In this document: positions 54,822 through 63,662 of the stretch, one piece after another
How positions within the stretch are numbered: the stretch's first letter is position 1
How the letters are laid out: each line of letters begins with the position of its first letter
Source: Arthrobacter sp. APC 3897
GTDB taxonomy: Bacteria > Actinomycetota > Actinomycetes > Actinomycetales > Micrococcaceae
Assembly (NCBI RefSeq): GCF_030407495.1
Contig: NZ_JASDDG010000030.1
Span: 1 to 63,662 of the forward strand
Direction of reading: 5' to 3'
DNA length: 63,662 bases
The notes under the pieces: generated by a model
Told to the model about the DNA's origin: nothing
Database searches by the model: none
What the model saw: only the letters and a program-made list of their open reading frames with translations
Position numbers and translations under genes: made by a program

Positions 54822-55406
54822 GTGAGCTTCCTTGCACGCCTGCGTGAAGACCTCGACGCCGCTGCGTCCCATGACCCGGCCGCGCGCGGTTCCATGGAGA
54901 ACCTCGTGGTCTACTCCGGACTGCACGCCATCTGGATGCACCGGCTGACCCATCGGATGTGGGCGCGGCCCGGACTGCGGTTCCCTGCCCGGGTGCTCTC
55001 GCAGCTGACCCGCTTCGCCACCGGAATCGAAATCCATCCCGGGGCAACCATCGGGCGCCGCTTCTTTATTGACCACGGCATGGGCGTGGTCATTGGCGAG
55101 ACGGCGGAGATCGGTGACGACGTCATGCTGTATCACGGGGTCACCCTGGGCGGACGGTCCCTGGCCCGGATCAAGCGCCACCCCACCCTGTGCGACGGCG
55201 TGACAGTGGGCGCGGGCGCGAAGATCCTGGGCCCGGTGACGATTGGCAGGAACAGTGCCGTGGGCGCCAACGCCGTCGTCGTGAAGGACGCCCCGGCGGA
55301 TTCCATCATCACCGGAATCCCCGCCCGCTGGCGTCACCGCCAGGCCAAGGAGACCCAGGCAGCCGTGGATCCGGCCGAGTACATCGATCCTGCCATTTAT
55401 ATCTGA
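54822..55406 (+). CDS. cysE: Serine O-acetyltransferase
   Basis: 194 residues. Left-handed beta-helix hexapeptide transferase making O-acetylserine. Motifs: [24 protein letters not shown] with the catalytic His, [12 protein letters not shown], and [20 protein letters not shown]. The short form (EpsC type) matches many Gram-positives. GTG start at 54822. Its C-terminus ends PAIYI, as needed for the cysteine synthase complex. The last codons are the first unit of a small repeated stretch. Confidence 0.95.
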   Translation: MSFLARLREDLDAAASHDPAARGSMENLVVYSGLHAIWMHRLTHRMWARPGLRFPARVLSQLTRFATGIEIHPGATIGRRFFIDHGMGVVIGETAEIGDDVMLYHGVTLGGRSLARIKRHPTLCDGVTVGAGAKILGPVTIGRNSAVGANAVVVKDAPADSIITGIPARWRHRQAKETQAAVDPAEYIDPAIYI

Positions 55407-55484
55407 CGCACGTTTAGCATCTGGCAGACGTTTAGACATCTGGCACATGGTCTGTCCGGCACACGTTTTATATCTGGCACAGCG
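55396..55484. repeat. Four degenerate copies of an 18-base unit at the cysE 3' end
   Basis: Units built on TTTAxxATCTGGCAxACG: copy 1 covers the cysE stop (TTTATATCTGACGCACG), copies 2 and 3 follow directly (TTTAGCATCTGGCAGACG and TTTAGACATCTGGCACATGG), and copy 4 (TTTTATATCTGGCACAGCG) comes 16 bases later. The terminator begins just after. Confidence 0.75.
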
Positions 55485-55489
55485 AACGT

Positions 55490-55528
55490 AAAAGGCCGCC
55501 GGCACCCGTTGGGTGCCGGCGGCCTTTT
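55490..55528. terminator. Bidirectional terminator after cysE
   Basis: Perfect 18-base arms (AAAAGGCCGCCGGCACCC / GGGTGCCGGCGGCCTTTT) with loop GTT, A-rich left and T-rich right. Closes cysK-cysE and the leftward gnd. Confidence 0.95.
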
Positions 55529-55578
55529 ATGTACCTCTGCGGTTTATCTGCGCTGGGGTTTATCTGCGCTGCGGTTTG

Positions 55579-57015
55579 TTAGTGGGTGTCCACTGCTTCC
55601 ACCTCGGAGTGGTCACCGCTCCAGAGGGTGTGGAAGGTACCGTCGGCGTCGACCCGGTTGTACGTGTGCGCCCCGAAGAGGTCGCGCAGGCCCTGGGTGA
55701 GTGCGGCAGGCAGACGCTTGCGGCGCAGTCCGTCGTAGTAGGCTAGGGAAGAGCTGAAGACGGGCACGGGAATGCCCAGCTGGACCGCAACGGACACTAC
55801 GCGGCGCCAGGCCGGCAGAGCGGCGGCAATGGATTCCGCGAAGGCCGGAGCCAGCAGCAGGTTGGCCGGAGCCTGGTCCCCCTCGTAGGCCTTCATGATG
55901 TCATCAAGCAGTTCCGCCCGGATGATGCAGCCGGCGCGCCACAGCGAGGCGATCTGGTCCAGCTTCAGGTCCCAGCCGTACTCCCTGGCGGCACTGTTGA
56001 GCATGTCGATGCCCTGGGCGTAGCTGACGAGCTTGGAAGCGTACAGCGCCTGGCGGACGTCCTCCACGAAGGTTTCCGGCAGTTCTACGGCGGCTTCGCC
56101 GCCGGCAAGGATTTCCTGTGCCTCAGCACGCTGTCCCCGCTGGGAGGACAGAGCGCGGGCAAAAACGGACTCGGCAATAGCGGAAACGGGCGAACCCAGG
56201 TCCAGGCCGGACACAACGGTCCAGCGGCCGGTGCCCTTCTGCCCGGCGGAATCCACTACCACGTCGACAAACGGCTTGCCGGTCTTCGCGTCCGTGTGGG
56301 CCAGCACTTCGGCCGTGATCTCGATCAGGAAGGAGCTGAGCTGGCCGGTGTTCCACTCGGTAAAGATCTCGGCCTGCTCTGCCGGTTCAATCCCGGCGGC
56401 GGAACGCAGCAGGTCGTACGCCTCACCGATGACCTGCATATCGGCGTACTCGATGCCGTTGTGCACCATCTTTACGAAGTGGCCCGCACCGTCGGTGCCG
56501 ACCCAGCTGCAGCAGGGCTCGCCGTCGTACTTCGCGGCGATCTTCTCGAGCATCGGACCCAGGGAGTCGTAGGACTCGCGGGATCCGCCGGGCATGATGG
56601 ACGGGCCGAGCAGGGCGCCCTCTTCGCCTCCGGAAACACCCACACCCACAAAGTGAAGGTCTTTCTCTGCCAGTGCCGCCTCGCGGCGACGGGTGTCCTC
56701 GTAGTGCGAGTTGCCTGCGTCAATCACAATGTCGCCGGCTTCCAGCAGCGGCACCAGCTGGTCGATCACGGAATCCACCGGGGCCCCGGCCTTGACCATG
56801 ATCAGGACCCGGCGCGGCTTCTCCAGGGAATCAACGAGCTCCTGGAGGGACTCGGTACGGATGAAGTCGCCCTCGTCGCCGTGCGCGGACAGCAGGGCGT
56901 CCGTCTTTTCGATCGACCGGTTGTGCAGGGCTACGGTGTAGCCGTTCCGGGCAAGATTCCGGGCCAGGTTTGCGCCCATGACGGCCAGACCGGTGACACC
57001 AATTTGTGCGCTCAA
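55579..57015 (-). CDS. gnd: 6-phosphogluconate dehydrogenase (decarboxylating), NADP type
   Basis: 478 residues. Converts 6-phosphogluconate to ribulose 5-phosphate and CO2. Marks: GVTGLAVMGANLARN at the nucleotide site (GxAxMGxN form), GVSGGEEGALLGPSIMPGG, and GHFVKMVHNGIEYADMQ with the catalytic Lys. TTG at 57015 is chosen because GGAG lies 7 bases upstream; the longer frame upstream has no protein character. Family length 470 fits. Together with rpiB (23.3 kb) it belongs to the pentose phosphate pathway. Confidence 0.96.
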   Translation of the reverse strand: MSAQIGVTGLAVMGANLARNLARNGYTVALHNRSIEKTDALLSAHGDEGDFIRTESLQELVDSLEKPRRVLIMVKAGAPVDSVIDQLVPLLEAGDIVIDAGNSHYEDTRRREAALAEKDLHFVGVGVSGGEEGALLGPSIMPGGSRESYDSLGPMLEKIAAKYDGEPCCSWVGTDGAGHFVKMVHNGIEYADMQVIGEAYDLLRSAAGIEPAEQAEIFTEWNTGQLSSFLIEITAEVLAHTDAKTGKPFVDVVVDSAGQKGTGRWTVVSGLDLGSPVSAIAESVFARALSSQRGQRAEAQEILAGGEAAVELPETFVEDVRQALYASKLVSYAQGIDMLNSAAREYGWDLKLDQIASLWRAGCIIRAELLDDIMKAYEGDQAPANLLLAPAFAESIAAALPAWRRVVSVAVQLGIPVPVFSSSLAYYDGLRRKRLPAALTQGLRDLFGAHTYNRVDADGTFHTLWSGDHSEVEAVDTH

Positions 57016-57092
57016 GTTTTCTCCACGATTCTTCGGGTGCCCGGCAAGGGGGCACGGCGATTGGCGCTCGCCCGCCGTCTTTATCCCCCAGC

Positions 57093-58037
57093 CTATGCTT
57101 CCAAGCCGCCCGCCCGCCACATGGGACTCTCCGTGTCGGGAAGGCCGGCGGTCCCCGTGGAGACGAAGGAGTTGATGATGCGTGCCACCCGTTCCACCAC
57201 ACTCACTCCGTCCTGCATCGTGTCGGTGCCGGAAGTAAGGACCACCACGGCGTATTCGGCGTCGCCGGCTCGGACAAAGCCCATGCTGCCGACATTCCAG
57301 GACAGTGAGTCATCCTGCAGCCACCCGTTCTTCAGGGCGATCTCAGCTCCGCGGTCAGAGACCCCGGAGCTGATCCCCCAGCGTTGCCCGTAGTCCACAT
57401 TTTCCATCAGCTGTACGGCGAACTCCAGCAGTCCCGGGTTGATCCAATCCACACCCTCCAACAGTGCGCGGGCAATCCTCAACTGGTCTTCGACGCCCGT
57501 GCTGTTGACTCCCCACACTTCGGAGGCGTCTGTCTTTGCGACGCCGAGCAGTTCGTAGGTGCGGGCCAGTTCCGGTGCTCCCCCAACGGCTCCATACAGC
57601 GCCGACGTGGCGTCATTGTCGCTGTACTCGATCATCATCACGGCCTGGTATTCCTCTTCCGGGGTCAGGTCCCGCTGCTCCTCAGTGGCTTCACGCAGCA
57701 GTGTCAGCAGTATGGGCACCTTGACGAGGCTAGCTTCCAGATAGCTCCCGCCGGCGTTGTAGTGCCACGCCCGCCCGGAAGACTTTTCATACAAAGCTGC
57801 GGAGAACTCCGTACCGGCATCGCGGCTGCCCGGATCCGCGGACGCGTTGATGTCATCGGCACAGGCGTCCAGCGCACCGGAAAGCATGTCTGCCTGGTCG
57901 GCCGGGAGCGGGACGGCGGCGGACGATTCCCGGGCGGCACCTGCCGGGGCACTCTCCGTGGATACCATGCCGCAGCCGGCAGCGGTGAGCGGGAGCAGCA
58001 GCGCCGCAACGGCCGCCACTGTTCGCCGGAACGTCAT
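57093..58037 (-). CDS. Class A beta-lactamase-related serine hydrolase, lipoprotein-like
   Basis: 314 residues from the ATG at 58037, with GGAGGAGG upstream. A signal ends LTAAGC, a lipobox-like cysteine at residue 22. Active-site motifs are SLVK (Ser103, Lys106), SDN (139-141) and KNGW (236-239) in place of KTG. These marks fit the beta-lactamase/D,D-peptidase-like class A group found in many Actinobacteria; whether it hydrolyses beta-lactams or cell-wall peptides is open. It ends 77 bases before gnd on the same strand. Confidence 0.9.
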   Translation of the reverse strand: MTFRRTVAAVAALLLPLTAAGCGMVSTESAPAGAARESSAAVPLPADQADMLSGALDACADDINASADPGSRDAGTEFSAALYEKSSGRAWHYNAGGSYLEASLVKVPILLTLLREATEEQRDLTPEEEYQAVMMIEYSDNDATSALYGAVGGAPELARTYELLGVAKTDASEVWGVNSTGVEDQLRIARALLEGVDWINPGLLEFAVQLMENVDYGQRWGISSGVSDRGAEIALKNGWLQDDSLSWNVGSMGFVRAGDAEYAVVVLTSGTDTMQDGVSVVERVARIINSFVSTGTAGLPDTESPMWRAGGLEA

Positions 58038-58249
58038 GTGCAAGCAGCCTCCTCCTCTTTCCGGGTGCACATTTTGTCTGTCTATCCACAGATAGCAACG
58101 GAGACTGTTCAAAAGCTGAGAGAGGGTGTAAGGAATCATGCCCACCGGTCGGCGGAAGCGCCGCCGCGGACCTCCCATGGTGCGCCGTCTTGCTGAACAG
58201 CGCGCGCCGCCGGGCCATGGGCGGCTCAAACACCGTTCACGCAAAGCAA

Positions 58250-58277
58250 AACCCGCCGTCCTTCCGGACGGCGGGTT
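58250..58277 (-). terminator. Terminator after tRNA-Val
   Basis: Perfect 12-base arms (AACCCGCCGTCC / GGACGGCGGGTT) with a 4-base loop. Read leftward it follows tRNA-Val by about 17 bases and is followed by TTTGCTTTGC. Confidence 0.88.
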
Positions 58278-58293
58278 CATGGTGTGCTTCTTG

Positions 58294-58369
58294 TGGTGGG
58301 TCCTACCGGGATCGAACCGATGACATCCACGGTGTAAACGTGGCGCTCTACCAGCTGAGCTAAAGACCC
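58294..58369 (-). tRNA. tRNA-Val (anticodon TAC)
   Basis: Acceptor arms GGGTCTT / AGGACCC pair with one G-T. Anticodon stem CCACG/CGTGG closes TTTACAC, giving TAC. T-arm ATCGGTTCGATCCCGGT, discriminator A, and an encoded CCA (58294-58296 on the + strand reads TGG). Confidence 0.97.
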
Positions 58370-58488
58370 TTTGTGACCGTTATGCCTTTCAGGTTTTCCC
58401 TGATCAGCGCCGCATCACGAGGAATTACTCTACCGGATGATTGCGCATAATGCCTAATCAGCCTGCCGCGGCCGTTTATCCGCCCTTA

Positions 58489-59457
58489 TCAACCCTGCTG
58501 CGGACCACCGGCATCCCGGGACAAGTCCGGCAATTCAGCAGCAAGATATTCAAGGGCCGTGGCCACGCCCGCTTCGATCTTGAGATCCGCCAGGTCATCC
58601 CCCCGGGTGGGGCCCCGGTTGATGATCACCACCGGCTTTCCCGTTTTGTGGGCGTGCTTGACGAAACGCAGCCCGCTCATAACGGTCAGCGACGATCCGG
58701 CAACCAGGAGGGCATCGGCCGCATTGAGCATGGCAAAGGCTGCGGCTACGCGGTCCCGGGGGACGTTTTCACCGAAATAGACGAAATCGGGTTTCAGCAT
58801 TCCACCGCACACGGGACAGTCAGCCACCACAAAGTCTTCGGTGTCTGCGACGTCCGCATCGGCGTCGGGGGCGATATCAGCGTCCAGCCGGGTGCGCTCA
58901 AGGAAACCCGGGTTCAGGTCTTCCAGCAGCCGGGAAATGGTCTGACGGGAGTATCTGGTCTTGCACTCCAGGCACATCACGCGGTCAAAGCGCCCGTGCA
59001 AATCCACCGTCAGAGCACTGCCTGCGTCCGTATGCAGCCGGTCCACATTCTGGGTGATCAGCCCGGTGGTGAGTCCCCTGCGCTCCAACCGGGCGACGGC
59101 GGCGTGGCCGGCATTGGGTGCCGCCTGGCGCAGATGGTGCCACCCGACGTGGTTTCGTGCCCAGTAACGGCGGCGCAGTTCCGGATCTCCAACGAATTCC
59201 TGATAGGTCATCGGATTGCGGGGCGGAGCCTCCGGCCCCCGGTAGTCCGGGATGCCGGAATCGGTGCTCAGTCCCGCACCGGTGAGGATGGCCAGCCGGC
59301 GGCCGGCAAGCAGCTCAACGGCACGGCGCAGCTGACCCTCTTCATCCGGGGTGGGCAGCGGGGCGGAAGGCGCAGGGTCGGACCGGACAAAGCCGGTGAG
59401 TCCCAGCCCTGGCCCGGAGCCGCCGGAATCGCCGCCGGCAGGCGGTGTGCTGGTCAC
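58489..59457 (-). CDS. Sir2-family NAD-dependent protein deacetylase
   Basis: 322 residues. Rossmann-type motif GAGLSTDSGIPDYRG (about residues 59-73), QNVDRLH, the catalytic His in DLHGRF and a zinc ribbon (CLECK and CPVCGG). It removes acyl groups from lysines using NAD. The N-terminal 45 residues are Gly/Pro-rich and disordered. The start overlaps the peroxiredoxin stop by four bases, so translation is coupled. Confidence 0.93.
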   Translation of the reverse strand: MTSTPPAGGDSGGSGPGLGLTGFVRSDPAPSAPLPTPDEEGQLRRAVELLAGRRLAILTGAGLSTDSGIPDYRGPEAPPRNPMTYQEFVGDPELRRRYWARNHVGWHHLRQAAPNAGHAAVARLERRGLTTGLITQNVDRLHTDAGSALTVDLHGRFDRVMCLECKTRYSRQTISRLLEDLNPGFLERTRLDADIAPDADADVADTEDFVVADCPVCGGMLKPDFVYFGENVPRDRVAAAFAMLNAADALLVAGSSLTVMSGLRFVKHAHKTGKPVVIINRGPTRGDDLADLKIEAGVATALEYLAAELPDLSRDAGGPQQG

Positions 59458-59936
59458 GCGGCAGTCAGCTCCCGAAAGGCGTCGCGGTAAGCCTGCAGCG
59501 GGCGGGGAGTTCCGGCGCCGGAGCGCACCTCTGTCCGCACCACGCCTTCTTGATCGATCAGGAAGGAGGCTCGCCGCGGACGGCCGAGTTCGACGTCGAA
59601 CGCCCCGTAGGCGTCTGCCACCCGGCCGTGGGGCCAGAAGTCCGCCAACAGGTCAAAGGAATAGCTGCGGGCCTGGGAGTAGGCACGCAGAGCATATTTC
59701 GAGTCGCAGGAGACCGCTAAGATGCGGAGCCCTCCGCGGTGGAAGTCCTCGCGGACCGTCTCCAGCTCATCGAGTTCCCCCGTGCACACGCCCGAAAATG
59801 CGAAGGGGAAGAAGACAACCAGGACCGGCTGCCCCCTCAGGTCAGACAAACGGACAGGCTCCCCAAACTGGTTGGGGAGCTCAAAGTCCGGAGCCTGATA
59901 CCGCCCGCCGGCTTGAGGCGACGGTGCCAGATCCAA
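59454..59936 (-). CDS. AhpE-type one-Cys peroxiredoxin
   Basis: 160 residues. Peroxide-reducing thiol protein with the PxxxSxxC motif (FPFAFSGVC, peroxidatic Cys51). No second conserved cysteine is visible, so it probably depends on mycothiol or mycoredoxin, as described for Mycobacterium AhpE. Its stop overlaps the sirtuin start by four bases. It lies 5 bases after DUF3052 on the same strand. Confidence 0.92.
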   Translation of the reverse strand: MDLAPSPQAGGRYQAPDFELPNQFGEPVRLSDLRGQPVLVVFFPFAFSGVCTGELDELETVREDFHRGGLRILAVSCDSKYALRAYSQARSYSFDLLADFWPHGRVADAYGAFDVELGRPRRASFLIDQEGVVRTEVRSGAGTPRPLQAYRDAFRELTAA

Positions 59937-59941
59937 AGCTG

Positions 59942-60361
59942 CTACTTCTTGCGTCGGGCAACCAGGCGTGTGGCAGCCCAGTCACGGCTGACTGCGGGCG
60001 ATGTGGTGACGTGCAGGCCGGCCGTAGGTGCCGCTTCTTCGATGTCTGCGGGGGGAACGTACCCGTCCCGTCCGGACTTGGGCGTCAGGACCCAGACAAC
60101 TCCGCCGTCGTCGAGCGTGGTGATGGAATCCACCAGCGCGTCCACGAGATCTCCGTCGTCGGCACGCCACCAGAGGATGACTCCGTCTACGACTTCATGA
60201 TCCTCTTCGGTGAGGAGCTCACTTCCGACCAGGTCCTCGAGGCCGTCGCGGAGGTCGAAATCGACGTCCTCGTCGTAGCCGAATTCCTGAATCAGGTCTT
60301 GGTCTTTGAAACCCAATCTTCCCGCCACGCTGTTTTCCGTGACGGCTTCGGCCTCGCTCAC
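59942..60361 (-). CDS. DUF3052 family protein
   Basis: 139 residues from the GTG at 60361, 5 bases after GGAGGAG. A small acidic protein (DLIQEFGYDEDVDFDLRDGLEDLVGSE, named here in two pieces) with GVVWVLTPKSGRDGYV in the second half; this is the DUF3052 pattern of Actinobacteria, whose function is unknown. It is divergent from aceE, as in mycobacteria, where the aceE and DUF3052 genes are neighbours. The frame upstream to 60634 is non-coding. Confidence 0.9.
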   Translation of the reverse strand: MSEAEAVTENSVAGRLGFKDQDLIQEFGYDEDVDFDLRDGLEDLVGSELLTEEDHEVVDGVILWWRADDGDLVDALVDSITTLDDGGVVWVLTPKSGRDGYVPPADIEEAAPTAGLHVTTSPAVSRDWAATRLVARRKK

Positions 60362-60718
60362 TTCACTCCTCCTGGTTGACTGCATAAATACAAGGGAATC
60401 ACATATTTGGATGAGATGCGGTGTCTTGGACACAAGCCAACACCTTTTGGACAGAACCTTCAAGGTTCCACGGCATGCACCGAAGGGTTGCCACATGTAC
60501 CCGCAGGTGGGACAACGGGCGTACAGGCCCCGGACGCTGGCTGGCCCGCCGCCGGAAGCGAGCAGGCTACGCAAGATGTGCCCTCCGGGACTAGAGTGGA
60601 TGAAAGAGGCTCCGGAGGCAATCAGCATCCGCATAGCCGCCGTGTTCGTCCGGATTGATACCGGATCCCCACAGTCGTAATTGGTGCAGACACAATCTGC
60701 ACCCGAGAGAGGTTTGCC
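60362..60718. other. Divergent promoter region DUF3052 / aceE
   Basis: About 360 bases with no gene. Next to aceE it holds the inverted repeat at 60683-60703 (listed separately). The middle is GC-rich without a protein-like frame. Both promoters lie here, but I cannot assign -35/-10 boxes with confidence. Confidence 0.5.
60683..60703. promoter_or_regulatory. Inverted repeat just upstream of aceE
   Basis: GGTGCAGA-CACAA-TCTGCACC, a perfect 8-base inverted repeat, lies 15 bases before the GTG of aceE and just upstream of the AGAGAGG ribosome site. It may be a repressor operator or a leader hairpin affecting translation. Confidence 0.5.
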
Positions 60719-63457
60719 GTGGCCGCAGAAGACACAACGGACATCCTGAGCGGGTTAACCAACCAGCTTCCGGACCGTGACCCCGAGGAAACCGCAGAAT
60801 GGATTGAATCGCTTGACGAACTAATCCGTTCGCAGGGCACCGAACGGGCCCAGTACATCATGCGTTCGCTCCTGCAGCGCGCTGGTTCCCAGAGCGTGGG
60901 CGTACCGATGGTTACCACCACCGACTACGTCAACACTATTCCCGTTGATCAGGAACCGGAGTTCCCGGGCGACGAGGAAATCGAACGCCGTTACCGTGCC
61001 TGGCTGCGCTGGAATGCCGCCATCATGGTGCACCGCGCCCAGCGCCCGGGCATCGGCGTCGGCGGGCATATTTCAACCTATGCCGGAGCGGCAACCCTGT
61101 ATGAAGTGGGAATGAACCACTTCTTCCGGGGCAAGGACCATCCGGGCGGCGGAGACCAGATTTATTTCCAGGGTCACGCCTCCCCCGGCATGTACGCACG
61201 CGCGTTCCTGGAAGGCCGCCTGACCGAAGAGGACATGGACGGGTTCCGGCAGGAGAAGTCCCGCGAGGGCCATGCCCTGTCTTCCTACCCGCACCCGCGC
61301 TCCATGCCTGACTTCTGGGAATTCCCCACCGTGTCCATGGGTATCGGTCCGATGAACGCCATCTACCAGGCGCAGTCCAACCGCTACCTGCAGAACCGCG
61401 GCCTCAAGGACACCTCGGACCAGCACGTCTGGGCTTTCCTTGGCGACGGCGAGATGGACGAGCCGGAATCGCGCGGACTGCTGCAGCTTGCCGCCAATGA
61501 CAAGTTGGACAACCTGACGTTCGTGGTCAACTGCAACCTGCAGCGCCTGGACGGTCCGGTCCGCGGCAACGGCAAGATCATGCAGGAACTTGAGGCTTTC
61601 TTCCGGGGTGCCGGATGGAACGTCATCAAGGTTGTCTGGGGCCGTGAGTGGGACTCACTGCTCGAGAAGGATAAAGACGGCACGCTGGTGGACATCATGA
61701 ACTCCACCCCTGATGGCGACTACCAGACCTACAAGGCCGAAAACGGCGGCTTTGTCCGCGATCACTTCTTCGGCAAGACCCCGGCGACCAAGGAACTGGT
61801 CGCCAACCTCACCGACGAGGAGATCTGGCAGCTCAAGCGCGGCGGGCACGATTACCGCAAGGTTTACGCCGCCTACAAGGCCGCCATGGAATTCAAGGGC
61901 AAGCCGACAGTCATCCTGGCCCATACGGTCAAGGGCTACGGTCTGGGCACGCACTTCGAGGGCCGCAACGCGACCCACCAGATGAAGAAGCTGACTCTGG
62001 ATGACCTCAAGGCCTTCCGCGATCACCTGCGCATCCCGATCAGCGACGAGCAGCTGGAAGCCGATCCGTACCAGCCGCCGTACTACAACCCGGGACCCGA
62101 TGCTCCGGAGATCAAGTACATGCTGGAACGCCGGCGCGAACTGGGCGGAAACGTTCCCGAACGTCGGGTGAAGCATGAGCCGCTGCACCTGCCGGACGAG
62201 AAGGCCTATGAAGTGGCCAACCGCGGTTCCGGCAAGCAGTTGGCCGCTACCACCATGGCTTTCGTCCGTCTGCTCAAGGACCTGATGCGGGACAAGGAAT
62301 TCGGCAAGCGGATTGTGCCGATCATTCCGGATGAAGCCCGCACCTTCGGCATGGACTCGTTCTTCCCGACGGCAAAGATCTACAACCCGAAGGGCCAGGA
62401 GTACCTGTCCGTGGACCGGGACCTTGTCCTGGCTTACAAGGAATCCCCGCAGGGCCAGATTGTGCACGTGGGCATCAACGAGGCCGGTTCCATTGCTGCG
62501 TTCACCGCCGCCGGAACGTCCTACGCCACACACGGCGAACCGCTGATTCCGGTGTACGTGTTCTACTCCATGTTCGGGTTCCAGCGCACGGGCGACTACA
62601 TCTGGGCGGCCACCGACCAGATGGCGCGCGGCTTCATGATCTCCGCGACCGCCGGCCGCACCACCCTGACCGGTGAAGGCCTGCAGCATGCTGACGGACA
62701 CTCGCCGATCCTGGCCTCCACCAACCCTGCGGTGAAGACCTACGATCCGGCCTACGGGTACGAGATCGGGCATATTGTCCGCCACGGCCTCGAGCAGATG
62801 TACGGTCCGGATTCCGAGGATCCGAATGTCATCTACAACCTCATGGTCTACAACGAGCCGATCCAGCAGCCCAAGGCTCCGGAAGACGTGGACGTGGAAG
62901 GCATCATCAAGGGCATCTACCTTCTCGCTCCGGCGAAGGTTGACGGCCCCCGGGCCCAGCTGCTTGCCTCCGGCGTAGCAGTGCCGTGGGCCTTGGAGGC
63001 CCAGAAGATCCTTGCTGAGGACTGGGGCGTCTCTGCCGATGTTTGGTCAGTGACGTCATGGAATGAACTGCGCCGCGACGGCCTGGCCGCCGAGGAAGAA
63101 GCGTTCCTGAACCCCGACGCCGAACCCCGCGTGCCGTTCGTGACCCAGCAGCTTGCCGGTGCCACCGGTCCGATTGTTGCTTCCACGGACTACATGAAGG
63201 CTGTCCCGGACCAGATCCGGCAGTTTGTGCCCAACGAGTTTGCAACCCTCGGCGCTGATGATTTCGGCTTCGCGGACACCCGCGCTGCGGCACGGCGTTA
63301 CTTCAAGATCGATTCCCACTCCATGGTCGTTCGAACCCTGGAAATGCTCGCCCGCCGCGGCGAGGTGGACGCCAGCGCGCCCTCGGAAGCGATCAAGAAG
63401 TACGACCTGCTCAACGTGAACGCCGGAACCTCCGGCAACGCAGGCGGCGACGCCTAG
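60719..63457 (+). CDS. aceE: Pyruvate dehydrogenase E1 component, homodimeric
   Basis: 912 residues, thiamine diphosphate enzyme that decarboxylates pyruvate and passes the acetyl group to E2 lipoate. The ThDP motif starts [12 protein letters not shown] (about 243-254), with [16 protein letters not shown] beyond. The length and single-chain form match actinobacterial AceE, which assembles with Odh-type E2 subunits. The GTG at 60719 follows GAGAGG. A terminator follows 30 bases after the stop. Confidence 0.97.
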   Translation: MAAEDTTDILSGLTNQLPDRDPEETAEWIESLDELIRSQGTERAQYIMRSLLQRAGSQSVGVPMVTTTDYVNTIPVDQEPEFPGDEEIERRYRAWLRWNAAIMVHRAQRPGIGVGGHISTYAGAATLYEVGMNHFFRGKDHPGGGDQIYFQGHASPGMYARAFLEGRLTEEDMDGFRQEKSREGHALSSYPHPRSMPDFWEFPTVSMGIGPMNAIYQAQSNRYLQNRGLKDTSDQHVWAFLGDGEMDEPESRGLLQLAANDKLDNLTFVVNCNLQRLDGPVRGNGKIMQELEAFFRGAGWNVIKVVWGREWDSLLEKDKDGTLVDIMNSTPDGDYQTYKAENGGFVRDHFFGKTPATKELVANLTDEEIWQLKRGGHDYRKVYAAYKAAMEFKGKPTVILAHTVKGYGLGTHFEGRNATHQMKKLTLDDLKAFRDHLRIPISDEQLEADPYQPPYYNPGPDAPEIKYMLERRRELGGNVPERRVKHEPLHLPDEKAYEVANRGSGKQLAATTMAFVRLLKDLMRDKEFGKRIVPIIPDEARTFGMDSFFPTAKIYNPKGQEYLSVDRDLVLAYKESPQGQIVHVGINEAGSIAAFTAAGTSYATHGEPLIPVYVFYSMFGFQRTGDYIWAATDQMARGFMISATAGRTTLTGEGLQHADGHSPILASTNPAVKTYDPAYGYEIGHIVRHGLEQMYGPDSEDPNVIYNLMVYNEPIQQPKAPEDVDVEGIIKGIYLLAPAKVDGPRAQLLASGVAVPWALEAQKILAEDWGVSADVWSVTSWNELRRDGLAAEEEAFLNPDAEPRVPFVTQQLAGATGPIVASTDYMKAVPDQIRQFVPNEFATLGADDFGFADTRAAARRYFKIDSHSMVVRTLEMLARRGEVDASAPSEAIKKYDLLNVNAGTSGNAGGDA

Positions 63458-63488
63458 CAGTGAAGTTCCATCCCTGATCGGGCAAAGA

Positions 63489-63520
63489 AGAGAACCGTCG
63501 CATCTGCGGCGGTTCTTTTC
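63489..63520 (+). terminator. Intrinsic terminator after aceE
   Basis: AGAACCGTCGCA pairs with TGCGGCGGTTCT (one G-T) around TC, followed by TTTCTTTG. Confidence 0.88.
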
Positions 63521-63588
63521 TTTGCCCTCTTTTCTTTGCCCTCTGTCGGCCGTCACCGTACGGGTCTGGCCGGATGGGCGTATCGGGC

Positions 63589-63662
63589 CTAGAAGGGTGG
63601 TGGGTCGTCGCCGTCGTCAGGGAGCTCGTCGGCAGGGATCCAGCCCGACATCGGGATAAGTG
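63589..63662 (-). CDS. C-terminal end of an unidentified protein (runs off the window)
   Basis: Only the last 24 codons are present: a leftward frame reading LIPMSGWIPADELPDDGDD then PPF and a TAG stop at 63589-63591. The acidic DDPPF end resembles the terminal tails of actinobacterial SSB and of some HNH endonucleases, but too little is visible for an assignment. Codon content is consistent with the neighbours. Confidence 0.4.
   Translation of the reverse strand, partial: LIPMSGWIPADELPDDGDDPPPF

Noticed and set aside
55396-55484. CRISPR array
   Set aside because: Only four imperfect units with no equal spacers, overlapping a stop codon, and no cas genes in the window.

Overview
The window is a stretch of actinobacterial chromosome. 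Base composition is high-GC throughout, GTG and TTG starts are common, and gene content (mycothiol-type DsbA, Rv2466c-like protein, DUF3052, DUF4233, MptB, homodimeric AceE, GapB-type GAPDH, paired ClpP1/ClpP2) fits an Arthrobacter-like member of the Micrococcaceae. The genus is inferred from protein resemblance and synteny, not from a database search. I see no insertion sequence, prophage, CRISPR array or rRNA operon; this is core chromosome with a few accessory islands.

Layout. 0-9.5 kb: start of RNase E/G, a VKOR protein, a PRISE-type reductase, then ileS-folC-DUF4233-ndk read leftward, with an isoleucine T-box leader ahead of ileS. 9.5-15.5 kb: SDR, Nudix and DUF488 proteins, valS, a small membrane protein and an Rv2466c-like protein. 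15.5-20.4 kb: the proteostasis block tig, clpP1-clpP2, clpX, then tRNA-Pro and tRNA-Gly. 20.6-35 kb: a penicillin-binding-protein-like lipoprotein that lacks its catalytic motifs, a Nei/Fpg glycosylase with rpiB, pepN, OsmC, an MscS channel coupled to a truncated haemoglobin, thioesterases, ettA and a second SSB. 35.3-39.5 kb: an envelope island containing a DUF4397 surface protein, class F sortase, SigK-like sigma factor, RskA-like anti-sigma factor and an M50 metalloprotease. 40-43 kb: two convergent polytopic glycosyltransferases. 43-49.6 kb: orn, tRNA-His, acyl-CoA dehydrogenase, def, GapB-type GAPDH, an MFS exporter and the RNase P RNA. 49.6-55.5 kb: yaaA, an RNase HI fused to a VOC domain, a coiled-coil protein, Nif3, msrA and cysK-cysE. 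55.5-63.6 kb: gnd, a class A beta-lactamase-like lipoprotein, tRNA-Val, a sirtuin, an AhpE peroxiredoxin, DUF3052 and aceE.

How genes work together. ClpX, ClpP1 and ClpP2 form the Clp protease, and a sequence matching the ClgR box lies upstream of clpP1. SigK, RskA and the M50 protease overlap or abut and look like a self-contained regulated-intramembrane-proteolysis circuit next to a sortase and a plausible surface substrate that has a membrane anchor but no LPXTG. CysK and CysE make cysteine from serine. The most unusual single genes are the motif-less PBP homologue, the RNase HI-VOC fusion, and the zinc-ribbon protein missing half its cysteines.
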